Shown: one piece after another, positions 1 to 11,064 of the stretch | Layout: each line of letters starts with the position of its first letter | How positions within the stretch are numbered: the stretch's first letter is position 1 | Assembly: GCA_002099365.1 (NCBI GenBank) | Contig: MSED01000015.1 | Coordinates: 620,001-684,000 of the forward strand | DNA: 64,000 nucleotides | Source of the DNA: Phialophora verrucosa | Lineage: Eukaryota; Ascomycota; Eurotiomycetes; Chaetothyriales; Herpotrichiellaceae | Reading direction: 5' to 3' | Notes under the pieces: generated by a model | Seen by the model: the letters and a program-made list of their open reading frames with translations, nothing else | What the model was told of the DNA's origin: nothing | The model's database searches: none | Program-made: the position numbers and the translations under genes

Positions 1-971
1 GCATGATCTTCTACTCCATGGCGGGCATCCTGCCCCAGGGCACGCTGTACATGTTCGAGAGCGACCCGATCCAGATCGGCCTGACCCAGCTGCCCAACGG
101 CGTGGGCACCTTTGTCGGCGGCACCCTCATGCCCGCCATCGCCCACAAGATCAAGCACCTGAAGATGCAGATGATCGTGGCCCTGGCCATCCAACTCGTC
201 TTTGTCGCGCTCTACTCGGTCGCCGTCCCGCAGAGCAAGGCCGCGTGGATGGCCTTTCAGTTCTTCGGCCAGGGCTGTTTCGGCATGATCACCCTGCTGT
301 GCTACTTTATCGCAGGCCTGCATGTGAGTTGAAGTGACAGCAGCACGTCCATCATCTAGCCGCAATTCGCTCCTTTTCTCCCTCCCCCCAGAACATCGGA
401 TCATCATATTTTAAGAGTCAGACCGCTAACCCGCCCCCCATCATGTTCTTAGGTCCCGCTCCGCGAACTCGGCATCGCGTCCGGCCTGATCGGCACGTTC
501 CGCAGCGCCGGAGGCAGCGTCGGCAACGCCATCTTCAACACGATCCTCACCTCTGTCGTGACCGTCGAGATGCCCAAGCGCGTCATCGCCGCCGCCCTGG
601 CCGCCGGCTTCCCCGCGACGAACCTCGAGCAACTCATCCCCGCGGTGGTCGGCGCCGCGACGGGCGTTCCCGACGCGTTTGCTGCCGTCGAGGGCGCCAC
701 GCCCGAAGTCCAGGCCGCGACGCTCCACGCCTACCGCGCCGCGTACGGCTTCGCTTTCAAGCGCGTCTTTTGGGCCACCATCCCGTTCGGCGTGATTGCT
801 ATTGTGGCCGCGTGCTTTGTGCGGGATTCGTCGCAGTATTTGACGAATCATACGGCCGTGAGGATGGAGAAGGAGACCATCGGCGGTGGAGGGGCCAAGA
901 CTTCCCAGCATCAACACCAGCGTGGCGAGGATGTGGAAAGTCGGGAGGACACCGGCAAGGTGGAAGGGTAG
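1..971 (+). CDS. MFS drug/toxin exporter, C-terminal part (5' end outside window)
   Basis: This is the C-terminal part of a plasma-membrane major facilitator transporter of the fungal TRI12/multidrug (14-TM, DHA2-like) type, which moves small molecules by proton antiport. Exons are 1-323 and 453-971; the 129-nt intron starts GTGAGT, ends TTCTTAG and falls between codons (phase 0). Several hydrophobic helices are visible (MQMIVALAIQLVFVALYSVA, then AWMAFQFFGQGCFGMITLL). After the intron comes the family-typical stretch VPLRELGIASGLIGTFRSAG, then a last helix (FWATIPFGVIAIVAACFV) and a hydrophilic tail of about 45 residues. The N-terminal helices lie upstream of base 1. The substrate cannot be inferred. 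The next gene is a convergent secreted esterase, which would fit export or detoxification, but that link is only inference. Confidence 0.85.
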
Positions 972-1648
972 GGTAGGGCAGGGTGAAGCATAATCACATC
1001 CGAGTGAGTGAGCGGGGATGTGTTGAAGAATGGACTGTGAAGTCTGAACTGTGGGTGGACCTTGATCCCTGAAGCGTGAGGCGTGAGGCGTGAGGCTTCA
1101 ACATGTATGACAATCATGTCCCCCTCTTCTCCTCGTACTTCCTGGGATCATCAGTCATCACGCAATAACGGCACGAATGGGACGACTGGGAACGACAGCG
1201 TACAGTATGATTAATGTATGTATAAATTCGACTATTTTATACCCCCTGGCCGGCGGGTATGCACGAGATTGGCTCTGATGTTCTCTACACCAGAGACTAC
1301 CGCGGCTACGAGTGTGGCGTGCTCGTCTGCAGTCTTTCGTCGTCATATTTGTAAAGTACATCATATCACGTCCACTGTCCTGTTCTGCGCGACTTAGGTG
1401 CATGGCCAACATGAGACGAGGGCTGTGATGGGAGCGGTGACTCGGCTGGGTGCGAGGCCGACACGATGTGAAGGGGGAGCTCTATGGGTTCACCTATGTA
1501 CATACGTACGCCTATGCACTCGACGGACCCTACGAGCCTAACGAGCGACGTACTTACTCCCTCCCTGACTTTCGTACTGGCTCTAGACCATCCTCCAGCT
1601 CTGCTCTGGGTCTGCTCTGGCTGTGCGCTGGCACATGTCGCCTGTACC
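972..1648. other. Intergenic, convergent MFS / carboxylesterase 3' ends
   Basis: I see no gene in these 677 bases, which separate two convergent stop codons. One small oddity is the run GAAGC-GTGAGGC-GTGAGGC-GTGAGGC-TTC at about 1071-1098, a triple 7-bp repeat bounded by GAAGC and GCTTC. The short open frames here match nothing I recognise. Confidence 0.6.
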
Positions 1649-3545
1649 TCAGTACATCAACGTCTTCTGCCACCATACACATCTAGGATTACTCGTCGGG
1701 TCCCTCACCGTTGACCAACCCTCCTCGTTCAACAGCTTCGCTCCGGCATCGGGGCTCCGCCCTTGCACAGGCCACGCCGGGAGACCCTTTCCATTCGGGT
1801 CCCCGCTCGTGATGAAATTGACCTGATAATCCTGCAGCTGTTGTGCGTACGTGGCGAGCATGCCGCTCGGAGCATTGGCCGCTTGGGCATCATAGAAATT
1901 ATACCCCGAGTCGCAGCCGTGGAAGGACGGCCCAATGTCAAAGGTATAAGCGTAACTGCGCTCGTACGCTGCGTTCATGTACTTTGTGTTGCATGTGAGT
2001 GCCGACTCGGCTATCAGGAGGTAAATTCGCTCCAGCAGCGACTTGTAGGGCTGTGACCCGTTGTACACGGGCGGGTACAGCTCGCCAAGGACGTACGCAC
2101 GCACAGCGGGAGCAGCGAGCGGATACGTGGCAGCGAGCCACGCCTCGACGTCCGCTTCCGTCTTGAGGTACGGGGGCGTGAAGAGCGGGCCCTCGTTGCC
2201 GCAGTGCGAGTTCAGCACGGAGATATTGGGCGCGTAGTCGCCCGTCATGAACCCCTTGGCGGGTAGACCGGGCGCAAAGGCACTGCCGTCCGCGACGGGG
2301 CCGAACGTCCATGTGCCCCAGAGAGAGGCCCCGACTTGGAGGGAGTTGGCGCGGATCAGGACGTCCGAGGGCATGCGGCGCGCGTGGGCGATGGAGGTCG
2401 CGTTGGCAAGCTTCAGGAATGTCTGCGTGCTGTTCTCTTGGGTGTAGGTCGAGGCGATGGACACGAAGCCTGGAGACTGCGGCATGGCGCGTTGGAAGGG
2501 AGCTGTCCGTTGGCCCCCGTAGGCGGTGAGTTGGAATTCGACTGATCCACCTGTGCATGTGGCGCGTGTAGGTTAGTTAATCGATGCCATTACAAGGCCG
2601 TGGACGTATCGACTTACCGCCAGCAGATTCGCCCATGATGGTCACGCGCTCTGGATCCCCGCCGAACAGATGGATGTACTTTTGGATCCACTCCAATGCG
2701 AAACGCTGATCCAAGAGACCTGCGTTGGAGACACCTCCGGCAGCTTGGAGGGATGGACCCGCAAGAAAGCCAAAGGCCCCGAGGCGGTAGTTCATCGCCA
2801 CAAAGACCAGGCCGTCGCGTTGGCTGGCGGCCTTCATCAGCCCGTGGACGTTATTGCCGGAAGCCTTCTCCCCGATCGTGTATCCGCCGCCGTAGATCCT
2901 GCCGGGTTGGTTCGAGTTAGTAGGCGCTGATGAGGTATTCTCTACAAAAATACGTACCACGCCAAAACAGGAGCATCCTGGCCTTTCCCCGTCGTCGCGT
3001 TGCTCGCTTGGTCGAAGATAGACTTCGGCACGACGACGTCCAAGAAGAGACAATCTTCGGTGGTCCGTGGATCTAGCGGTGGAAACTGGCCATTGCGCGG
3101 ACCGTCAAATGGATATGTTCCCGGTGGAGTGGATTGAAGCTGCTGTTGCGCCTGCGTGATGTTAAAGTCCGAGGCATTCCCGGCCACAACGTTGGGCAGA
3201 TTGTTAAAGGCCAATTGGAGCCAGTTGGGGTTGGCTTGTGGACAGATGCGTCCGACGCTGCCATTCTGGACGACTGGGTTCCGACCTGTAGGGGCTTGTG
3301 GAGGTGCCCAGCGAAGATCGCCCACAGGAGGTTGAGCAAATCGGATGTTGCTAAAGTTGTAGAATTGACCGGTTGGCTTCAGGCGTTAGCAACGTGGGGG
3401 ATGGGACGACGCCACGGGGACAAACATCGAGTCTGATGGCCTGATGTCTCTCGTAGCCCAGGTCGACAGTGGGCAGACTCTGTGACGAGCAGAGCTTGGA
3501 GGAGGAAGCAAGGAGAAGCGTAGCAACGAAGAATCTGAACGCCAT
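1649..3545 (-). CDS. Secreted type B carboxylesterase/lipase
   Basis: A 573-residue carboxylesterase of the alpha/beta-hydrolase fold that hydrolyses carboxylic esters outside the cell. Minus-strand exons are 3545-3426, 3376-2958, 2898-2618 and 2550-1649, and the phases agree at every junction; introns carry GCTAAC/CTAAC branch sites. The first 20 or so residues (MAFRFFVATLLLASSSKLCS) form a signal peptide. Then come the family hallmarks YNFSNIRFAQPPVGDLRW, the EDCLFLDVVVP block, the nucleophile elbow GESAGGGS (Ser near residue 270, split by intron 3), the acidic member in CGNEGPLF and the catalytic His in SFHGCDSGYNF. Length is normal for the family. The physiological substrate is unknown. 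The neighbouring MFS and SDR genes suggest an accessory metabolic role (inference). Confidence 0.93.
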
Positions 3546-3622
3546 AGCTGCCAGTGTTGCCCTTCAAGTCCCCGAATCCCCAGAGATGAGCGATTCCCTT
3601 CTCCGCTACTCCACGGCTGTAA

Positions 3623-3630
3623 TTAATATA
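3623..3630 (-). promoter_or_regulatory. TATA-like box of the carboxylesterase gene
   Basis: On the minus strand this reads TATATTAA inside an A/T-rich stretch about 80 bases before the esterase ATG at 3545. Position and composition fit a fungal TATA element. There is no other support. Confidence 0.3.
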
Positions 3631-4947
3631 TTTTCCAGGGGACATTTCCCAACCGCTAGTTCCCCAACAGTTCCGTTCAAAGATGCTCCTGCCATGTGTT
3701 CAGGGTGCATGAATACCGAGGCTCGAGGGCGATTCTCGGTATGAACGGCTCCCCGGACACGCAATATAGTACGCTTCAAGGGTTTGTGATGTGTCTGTCC
3801 CCAGAATTCATGGAGCTGGTTCAAGCCGAGGTCGTATACCGGGGTCAGCGAGATACCTTAGCACCGACGGATGATATCGCAGCCTGGTTCGCGATTGGCC
3901 TTCCCCGTCTTCTGCGATTTTAGACACATTGTCTTGCGGGGGAGTCCTACCTTTGTTTGAAATAGGTCCAGCACTAATACATCCCGAGCACTGCCGTTTT
4001 GCCTCTGCGATGGTCTTCAGCCATTCGGACGAGTCGGCCGAAAACATCGATATGGGAAGTGACAGCGGGCTTCAGAGACCTGAATGCGGGGCTCCTGCGG
4101 CAGGGTCAGGGTTGAGAACTAGTGTCATGTATATCCGGGAAAGAAGTGACTCCATGGCGGCCCTCTTTAGAGCGGTGGAAGGTCTGATAGGATACGCGAG
4201 CCAAGGTACCTCATTCGACTTTGTTTTCTGCTTGAATAGTCGCACAACTACTATACCAACGTAGGCCAGGGGAGCGGCGTCAGGAGTCTTCTAATAAGCT
4301 ATTCTGACAGGCAGTAAGCCCTGGAGAGAGGTAGATGCTGGCTTTGTATCAGTATTGCTGGAAGCATTTCACGACCGGCGTCTGTCACGCACCGGACAAG
4401 GGCGTCCGTCAAGGGGCCGCAATCACATGTCTCCAGTTTCCTGTAGCTCCGTGGGAAGAGGTTTTGGGCACGGAAGGACGTGGCGACGATGGCGTTGTCT
4501 CGACGTGCTCGCCGCCAATTCTCCCTGCCCAGCACAGATTAGGTAGAGGCAAGGCGAGCCGATAATACGCTAACCAGAAGCAGCTAGATCCTCGCCTTCG
4601 CTTGCCCGCCGAAACAACGATGGCTAGCCGAGAACGGACAAACTCCTAGACGAAGATATCGACTTGGTCGTCAACAGTCAGCCGCAACTGTTGAACTCCA
4701 CTCGTTGGTGGTGCGACTGGACGCAGGAGGCAGCATCTACCCATGCTTCTGGGCTGTTGGAGTTGTTGACATGCCCAGGTCGAGTGCTGGGCCGGCAGGA
4801 TTGGCTCCTTCCTCGTCTTCCGCCGTGTCTGTCCGCGTCCCAGAAATCTGGATCTTGCATTTCTAATCTCTCTGTGCTTATCGTCATGGCAATGAGATGT
4901 GCAAGGCTCAAAAGAGTAGGTCTGCCCTGCGGATTGGGACTCAAAGT

Positions 4948-4954
4948 TATAAAA
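4948..4954 (+). promoter_or_regulatory. TATA box of the SDR gene
   Basis: TATAAAA followed by GGCGGG sits 186 bases before the ATG at 5140, with no ATG in between. It places transcription initiation downstream of the earlier in-frame ATG at 4897, so it decides the choice of start codon for the SDR gene. Confidence 0.5.
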
Positions 4955-5139
4955 GGCGGGCTGTCGAGCAGACCGGCAAAGGATCCTTCAAGCCCAGGCG
5001 CCCTTCGCTTGTCTTGGCCACTTCCTCACGCTGCATACATTGTCGACTGGAGAATTTCTCACGAGCCTTCTTCTCCCTGGGGATTCGATCGATCAGCACA
5101 AACGCCTCACCTGCTCCCGAAGAGCAAAGCCTCGTGACG

Positions 5140-6191
5140 ATGTCGACGAAGCCCTCTAAAACAGTTCTCATAACCGGAGGCAATGGTGCGCTAGGGTCAC
5201 ATATCGCCTTCGAGATTGCGAAGACACACCCGGAAGTCTTCTTCGTCCTCACGTCGCGCAGGGAGAATGATGCTCAGGCGCAGAAGATTACGGCTCAGCT
5301 GCACGACAAGGGCGTGACGGCTTTCGAATTCCTGACGCTCAACCTTGCCAGCTTTGCATCGGTGAAAGCCTTCGCAGCCAAAGTGGCTGAGAAAGTGCGG
5401 TCGAAGACCATCCCGTCCGTCGCCGTCCAAGTCAACTCGGCCGCATATTCGTCGTACGAGATGGACGAGAAGACAGCTGATGGATTCGATCCTGTATACC
5501 AGACAAACGTCCTGTCTCCGTTCCTCTTGACCGTGCTATTGCTGGAGGAAGCGTTTTTGGTGGCTGATGGAGCGCCACGCGGGAAAATTATATACATCAC
5601 CAGTGAGACCGTGTCGATGGGCAAAGTCGATTTTTTCGACTCCTGGGGACCGACCGAACAGCTGCCAGTCGGCTCAAGCTTGCCGGTTATGAAGGGACTG
5701 ACCAGATACGGCAGCAGTAAGTTGATTGGAGACCTGGCCATGTATACCTTGAGGGAGAAGCTGTCAGAGGTGAGATGCCTGTCTCGTGCGCCCGTCCGAG
5801 TGGCTGATGTTGAGTCTAGGGCGGAAACAAAGGAGTCAACATTTTCTCGCTCGATCCCGGCGGGATGAACCACAACAGCAACCTGTCCCGCGGGAAGATG
5901 CCAACAGCTCTGAAAGTGTCCGCAAACATCCTGGGCGCTCTCGGGCCCCTTGTCAGACTATTCAAGAAGAGTGTCATCAACCACCCCAGCGTCCCAGCAG
6001 CAGCGGTGGCCAAGGCTGCATTTGATACGTCGACCGAGGGCGCTGACAAGGAAGTCTATTTCATGCTGGATGAACAGATCGGGTTGGAACGCATAGCAAA
6101 GGCCATGACAGAGCATAAGGACAAAGTGTTTGAGCAGGTCTTGAAGGATACTGGCATCAGCATTGACCGAATAGACCGGTTGAGGGGGTGA
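5140..6191 (+). CDS. Short-chain dehydrogenase/reductase
   Basis: A 333-residue NAD(P)(H)-dependent oxidoreductase of the classical/extended SDR superfamily, reminiscent of fungal 3-ketoreductase and retinol-dehydrogenase-like members. Exons are 5140-5769 and 5820-6191; the 50-nt intron (GTGAGA to TCTAG) is phase 0. The Rossmann cofactor motif is TGGNGALG near residue 12. A VNSAAYSS stretch stands where NNAG is usual. The serine strand is IIYITSETVS and the catalytic pair is YGSSK. After the intron, FSLDPGGMNHNSNL follows the SDR pattern of a Pro-Gly turn after the catalytic helix. I chose ATG 5140 rather than the in-frame ATG at 4897 because a TATA box lies between them. The substrate is unknown. 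A Zn2Cys6 regulator follows about 420 bases downstream on the same strand and could be a pathway regulator. Confidence 0.9.
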
Positions 6192-6610
6192 GGAAGAGCA
6201 GCAGCAGTGGCTACCGCAGAATGTATGGATCTGCAGTAACGTCGTGGCAGCTCAGGTTCGAGACGGGCAATCCTTCAAGTTGACTTACTGCACTAGATCA
6301 TCTCCTTGTAGCCTGAACTGCTGTTTACAGCCGCGAATGTACAGTAGGGTATAATACGAACAGGCGAATCGAGCAAATAATCTAGTTAATTAATCTGTAT
6401 ACACCGGACTGTATACGGAGTAAGCCCCGGGTAGATGGCAGGCAAGTCAGCCTCGGAATACTGGAGAGTAAGCGACTGTTAAGCCTCGTACCTTTCCACC
6501 CCCTCTCGTCTAAGTATGTTCATATCCCACACCTTTCATACCCACACTAATCCGCACACTGGTACTCAACTCAAACACAGACACAGGCACAGACACCACG
6601 TGCACCTCAA
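6192..6610. other. Promoter region of the Zn2Cys6 regulator
   Basis: These 419 bases hold the SDR 3' flank and the regulator's 5' leader. The leader is CA-rich just before the ATG (repeats of ACACAGACACAGGCACAGACACC). I see no gene and no clear TATA box. Confidence 0.5.
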
Positions 6611-8610
6611 ATGGCAGGTATAAAATCAACTTCGACTTCAAATCCAACTCCTACCACAAGTTCAGGTTCAAGTACCTCGACCCTCTCGAGCTGCTGGACC
6701 TGCCGTCTCCGCAAGAAGAAGTGCGACGGCTCCAGACCGACCTGCCGGGCATGTGGCATCCTCCTGATCCCATGCTACGCCTACGGCGCGCGCCCGGGCT
6801 GGATGGACCACGGCGATCGCGAAAAGGACATGTTGGCCGAGATTCGTAGCGGGGTCAAATCCACCACGGAGAGGTTGAGGCGCGGGAGGGCCTTGGAGGC
6901 GCTGCGCCAACGACATCCTTTGACGGCCACCGTCGCTGCTACTGCTACTGCTACTGCCTTTGCCGGAGACGTCGTCACGGGGGCCAGGAGCGGAGCCGCA
7001 AGTCAAATGGCGACTGCCCATTCCCGGGCGCACAACGAGACGGCTCCCGTTATGCCTTCCGTCAGAATAAGACCGTCAACCACAACGACGAATACAAGTC
7101 CAGATGAGACTCTGCTCTTGGATTTGTACTTCGAGCGTGTCTTCCCTGGCCAGTTCCCCTTTTATCATGCTTCGTTGGTGGAGAGGGATTGTGGCTGGCT
7201 CCGCGCGCTGACCCTGCGATGTGAACCGCTAAGGTATGCCGTGCTTGCGTTGGTGGTTGCGTATCGCGACCGGGAGAGAGAGCAGGAGGCCGAATCAAAA
7301 TTAGAACCACATCCAAGTCCAGGTCCAGCTCTAGGTCCAGGTGCAGATCAGGTGGATGATACGCGACATCGACAGCGGCACTCGCGCGAAAAGGAGCAAG
7401 AGGAACTCTACGCCCTGGCTGTTGCGGGTCTGCGTGATCATATCGATCGGGTGAGCAAGAAGAGTCCACACGAAGCGTTACGCGGTGGGATCGAGGTGTT
7501 TGCCTGTGTCATCTATTTGATCATGCTTGAGGTAAGTTCTACCACGTCTTCTACCTACTGGTACCCCGGATGGGCCGATCTTGATACACCGATGGATGGT
7601 CTAGCTTCACTTCACTTGCCGTCGGCGAGCTAACGCCTTTGCCTCCTTCCCAGAACTCGAGAGGCCGACTCGACAACTGGCAGAAGCACATGGCCGCATC
7701 GCCGGGAGTGTTCCCATTTCTCAGAGCCTACTGCATGATTTTCCCAGACCCCGGCGTCTCAGTCCTGCATGGCGAGGAGGAGCTGATCGATGCGGCGCTC
7801 GAGGAAGCAACGTCTCTAGACTCGTCGCTATCGTTCGTCGACCATGCCGCGATAGAATTCTTCAGCGCCGTGCTTCTGTGGTTCGACACTCTGGCATGCG
7901 TCTCGACGGGCCGCAAGCCCCTCTTTGCGGACGTCTGCGCCGAGGCCTTTGGCGCCAGCGACTGTAAGGTACGACTTCGGCACATCATGGGATGTGAAAA
8001 CTGGGTGATGATCATAATCCGAGATATCGCAATGCTGGGCGGTTCGACCGCGTGTGGATCAGGAACAGGTATTACGAGAAACGAGGAAATTATCAGGAAA
8101 CAAAGCGAGCTCAAGGAGCGTTTGGAACTGGGTCTTGCAGAGTCTTGGGAGAGCTACCTGTCTTTGCTGGCCAGACAGACCGAAGGTCGAGAGCCGGATC
8201 ACTGGCTGATCCAGGCGACTCCGATCGTCACCTACATTTTCGCATGCGCTGCTATGGTATATCTTACTGTGGTCTTTGAAGGGGCCGATCCAGATCTACC
8301 CGACATCCGAGACGCTGTCACCAAGGCACTGAAGGTATTTAATGCCCTCCCTGAGGGTCAAATGCTGCGGAGCCTCGTGTGGCCTTACTGCATCACCGGA
8401 TGCATGGCGCGGAAGGACCAAGAGGCGTCGTTCGCAAGCCTGGCGTCCCGAGCTGGCATCTCCGACCGCGACCCCCGCACTTTGACGAGAGCCCTTCAAG
8501 TTATGGAGACGTGCTGGCAGATTCGAAGAAGCCAAGACAAGCAGGACCCTCCCTCTGTCGATTGGTTCACAGCTATGTCAAGATTGGGTTATCAAGTGCT
8601 GCTTGTTTGA
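6611..8610 (+). CDS. Zn2Cys6 fungal transcription factor
   Basis: A 625-residue nuclear regulator. Exons are 6611-7531 and 7654-8610; the intron starts GTAAGT, has a GCTAAC branch site and ends CCCAG (phase 0). After a Ser/Thr-rich leader of 27 residues comes a perfect binuclear zinc cluster: Cys28, 31, 38, 45, 48 and 55 with spacing C-x2-C-x6-C-x6-C-x2-C-x6-C and basic residues RLRKKK between Cys2 and Cys3. The middle (about 90-170 and 225-265) is low complexity. The rest is helical and resembles the fungal-specific transcription factor domain 2 (PF11951, Acr-2-like), ending with ...MSRLGYQVLLV. It lies just downstream of the SDR gene and could regulate nearby accessory genes. Its target genes cannot be read from the sequence. 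Confidence 0.92.
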
Positions 8611-9227
8611 GGATAGCGAACGCCTAGTCAGCACATCGTGTAGTGTCGGGTTCGGACTCGCTGTCATCCCCTCAATGGTCATGAAGCCCGTCCCAATATC
8701 AAGCGTAACCTTGACTGCGAATAGCACGAGAACGCTTGTCTCACAACCATCGTCTCCATCCTGATACACCAATACAATTGACCGACTCAGAGAGAAGTCC
8801 TTGGTCATCTTAAGGCGTTATACGATGATGCCGATGCTTCTCAAGCGCCAGATTAACGTCCACCGTCCGGGCACGGATGAGATGACAGCTGTCATGGCGA
8901 CGACCAGCACCGACACAAGATCTTCGCCATACCAAGCTTGGTTTGACGAAGGCTTGACGGCCATCGCTGGAAGGCTGCTAACATCAAGAAAGATCTTTCG
9001 TCGATTACGACGGCACAAGTGGCTTCTTACTTCGAATAGCGTATCCGACGTTGAAGACGTTGTCGAAACCGAGTCTACGTCAGCGACAATGGGGAGGTCT
9101 TGGACTTCGGCCATGCCGCGTGTTGTTTCTGTCGGGGCTTTTCGACCGGAGAATGCTTACACTAGGCACGGCGTAGGACGCTGTGGCGCAGACTCGGGCT
9201 TTCTCCTACCCGAAGTTGACATACCCT
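8611..9227. other. Gap between two regulators; one interrupted frame seen
   Basis: These 617 bases separate the convergent 3' ends of the two transcription factors. Both strands have long open frames here. The minus frame from about 9156 to 8578 would be open throughout but for one TAA at 8820-8818, and it encodes two hydrophobic stretches. A plus frame (8801-9412) is also open but runs into the next gene. I do not call a gene. Confidence 0.4.
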
Positions 9228-11064
9228 TCATGCAGAATCTTTCTGGTTCCGACCTTGATGAGCCGATAACACCCAATTTGGTTTCAGCAGGATATCAAGG
9301 CCGTCTCTCCAGAAGAACTTCTGAGCAAGCGACTCCAGCTCCCACCACTCCCAGTGCTGAAGCTCAGGTAGGGTCGCACGCATGGCGGAGACGAGCTCCA
9401 ACCCTTCCGTAGAGAGGCCACTGCTGTTGGCCGATATGGCCCAGGAATCGACTGCTACTAGATAGATCCAGATAAGGCAGTCTCGTTCCGTTCGCGATGA
9501 AGGTAGCACGAAGCTAGGTAGTTGTGCTGTCAGGTTCGTCGTCGCCGAATGATAGATGCAGGCCCTCGGCCTGAATCGATTGGCTCGATTGGCACAGTAG
9601 CGGAACAGAGCTAGACAGATCAATTTCTCCAGCGAAGGGCCTGTCGGTCCATCCGGTGTCCGAAAGGCGGTACAAGCGTCCCAGAAGTTCCAGGCCTGGC
9701 CAGCAACGGGCCGGAAAACTTTTGATCTGTCCTCTCCTCGTCTCTCTGTGTAGTCTGGTTCCTGCGGTCTCCAATCTCGCTTGACGTGAATCCTGTGAAT
9801 AATATGTAATGTTTCCGAGGACAATACTCCTGTTCTTGCGAGATTCTGAAACCCCATCGGCAGTGATTTGATCAGCTCCAGCCCCCCCGCGTCGAGTAGG
9901 CAGGGATCAGGCTGAGGAACTAGCCTAGTCGTAAGAGCCTGTTCTGGGACTGTGGCTGGTGACAGTTCGCCCGAGAGTGATAGAAGCCTGCATGACTTGT
10001 CAGTCCTATTGTGAAACCCGAGTCATGTTGTAGGACGGGACGCGAGTGCCTACACTGTCAGAGTCGCTCGAGCAGAGCTGTCCATGCCGAGTCGCTCGAC
10101 ACCACCACGCGATGCCACCATGGTATCAACTTGATGTAGATGGGCGTTGAACGCTGTGTGGTTCCCCATGCCTCGCTCAAACATGGCCAGGAACAGGATT
10201 GTCAGAATGGCGCCGTCGTCGGCCGGAGTATTAGGTTTGGCTAGTCTCCTCCGCAACTTCGACATTGCTTGTCCGGCATGGATAAAGGCATCTTGAGGCA
10301 TTGGAGAGCCGGGTTTTGCAATGGCAGTATGAGCCACTTTTGTGAGTCCTAGCATAACGTGGAAGAAGTCTTCGTATCTGGCCATGTTTTCGAGGACCCA
10401 GACTCCATACACGTTGACCACATTGAATGCTTCGTTGATGGACGCGACTACATCCCCAAGTTAGCACAGGAAGTGGTTTCTACAGCAGCGAAGGATGGTT
10501 TTAGCAGAATCTGAAGGTGGACGCCTACCGGTCGGCATAATGTAGTGAGCAACTAGAAAATCTTAGAACATGTACAGCCCAAAACAGCAACAAGCGCTTA
10601 CGGAAATCGATGTAGATCGAGGCGCCGTAACGATCACCACCAGGAATGCAATCGAAGGGGTCAACTCTTGCACCTCTCGTCCAGTGCCAGGGAGAACCTG
10701 TCACCACTGTTGTTTTAGGCTTGTGGTGTGGATTTAGTCGGCCAAACCGATGGCCTTTAGTTAGAACCTTGACATCCCCGTCATCTTGCGCTACAAGCTG
10801 CTTGATACGGATCCGTTTTAGCAATTCTTTCGCAGGTGGTGAGTCCGCTCTATCCGACTCATCAGATGATACCTGGGTGCTGGGTACCATGTACTTTTGA
10901 CATCTCCAGGTGTTCCTGCAGTGTCTATCGAAAACGATTTTGCTGGCATGGTTTCGACTTCTGAACTTGGCCGCATGTGACCGAGCTTTCGTCTGAACAA
11001 GCTTGTAGTCGTCCCAAGACCGAGTTCTGTCGGGAAAGTAGGGTATGAACGGGACCCCTGGCAT
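9228..11064 (-). CDS. Fungal-specific transcription factor domain protein (PF11951-like), no zinc cluster
   Basis: A 546-residue protein reconstructed from four minus-strand exons: 11064-10602, 10552-10529 (a 24-nt micro-exon), 10447-10054 and 9987-9228. Phases agree at all junctions, with CTAAG, CTAAC and CTGAC branch-like sites before the acceptors. The N-terminal part opens with FIPYFPDRTRSWDDY and then a basic segment, as in fungal proteins that carry the transcription factor domain 2 without a canonical zinc cluster. The helical middle includes GAILTILFLAMFERGMG, AFNAHLHQVDTMVASRGG and the tail LELVSAMRATLPELQ. No DNA-binding cysteine cluster is visible, so it may act as a co-regulator or bind DNA by the basic segment. 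The family call rests on overall resemblance, not on an invariant motif. It is convergent with the Zn2Cys6 gene. Confidence 0.72.

Larger units (their letters stand above)
3546..5139. other. Divergent intergenic region, esterase / SDR
   Basis: About 1.6 kb lies between the divergent starts of the esterase (minus) and the SDR gene (plus). The open frames here, up to 157 codons, have no recognisable domain and no splice structure that would join them. A TATA box for the SDR gene lies at 4948-4954. Otherwise I see nothing definable. Confidence 0.55.

Noticed and set aside
4897..5139. N-terminal extension of the SDR protein from the in-frame ATG at 4897
   Set aside because: A TATA box at 4948-4954 lies downstream of that ATG, and the SDR fold begins right after the ATG at 5140.
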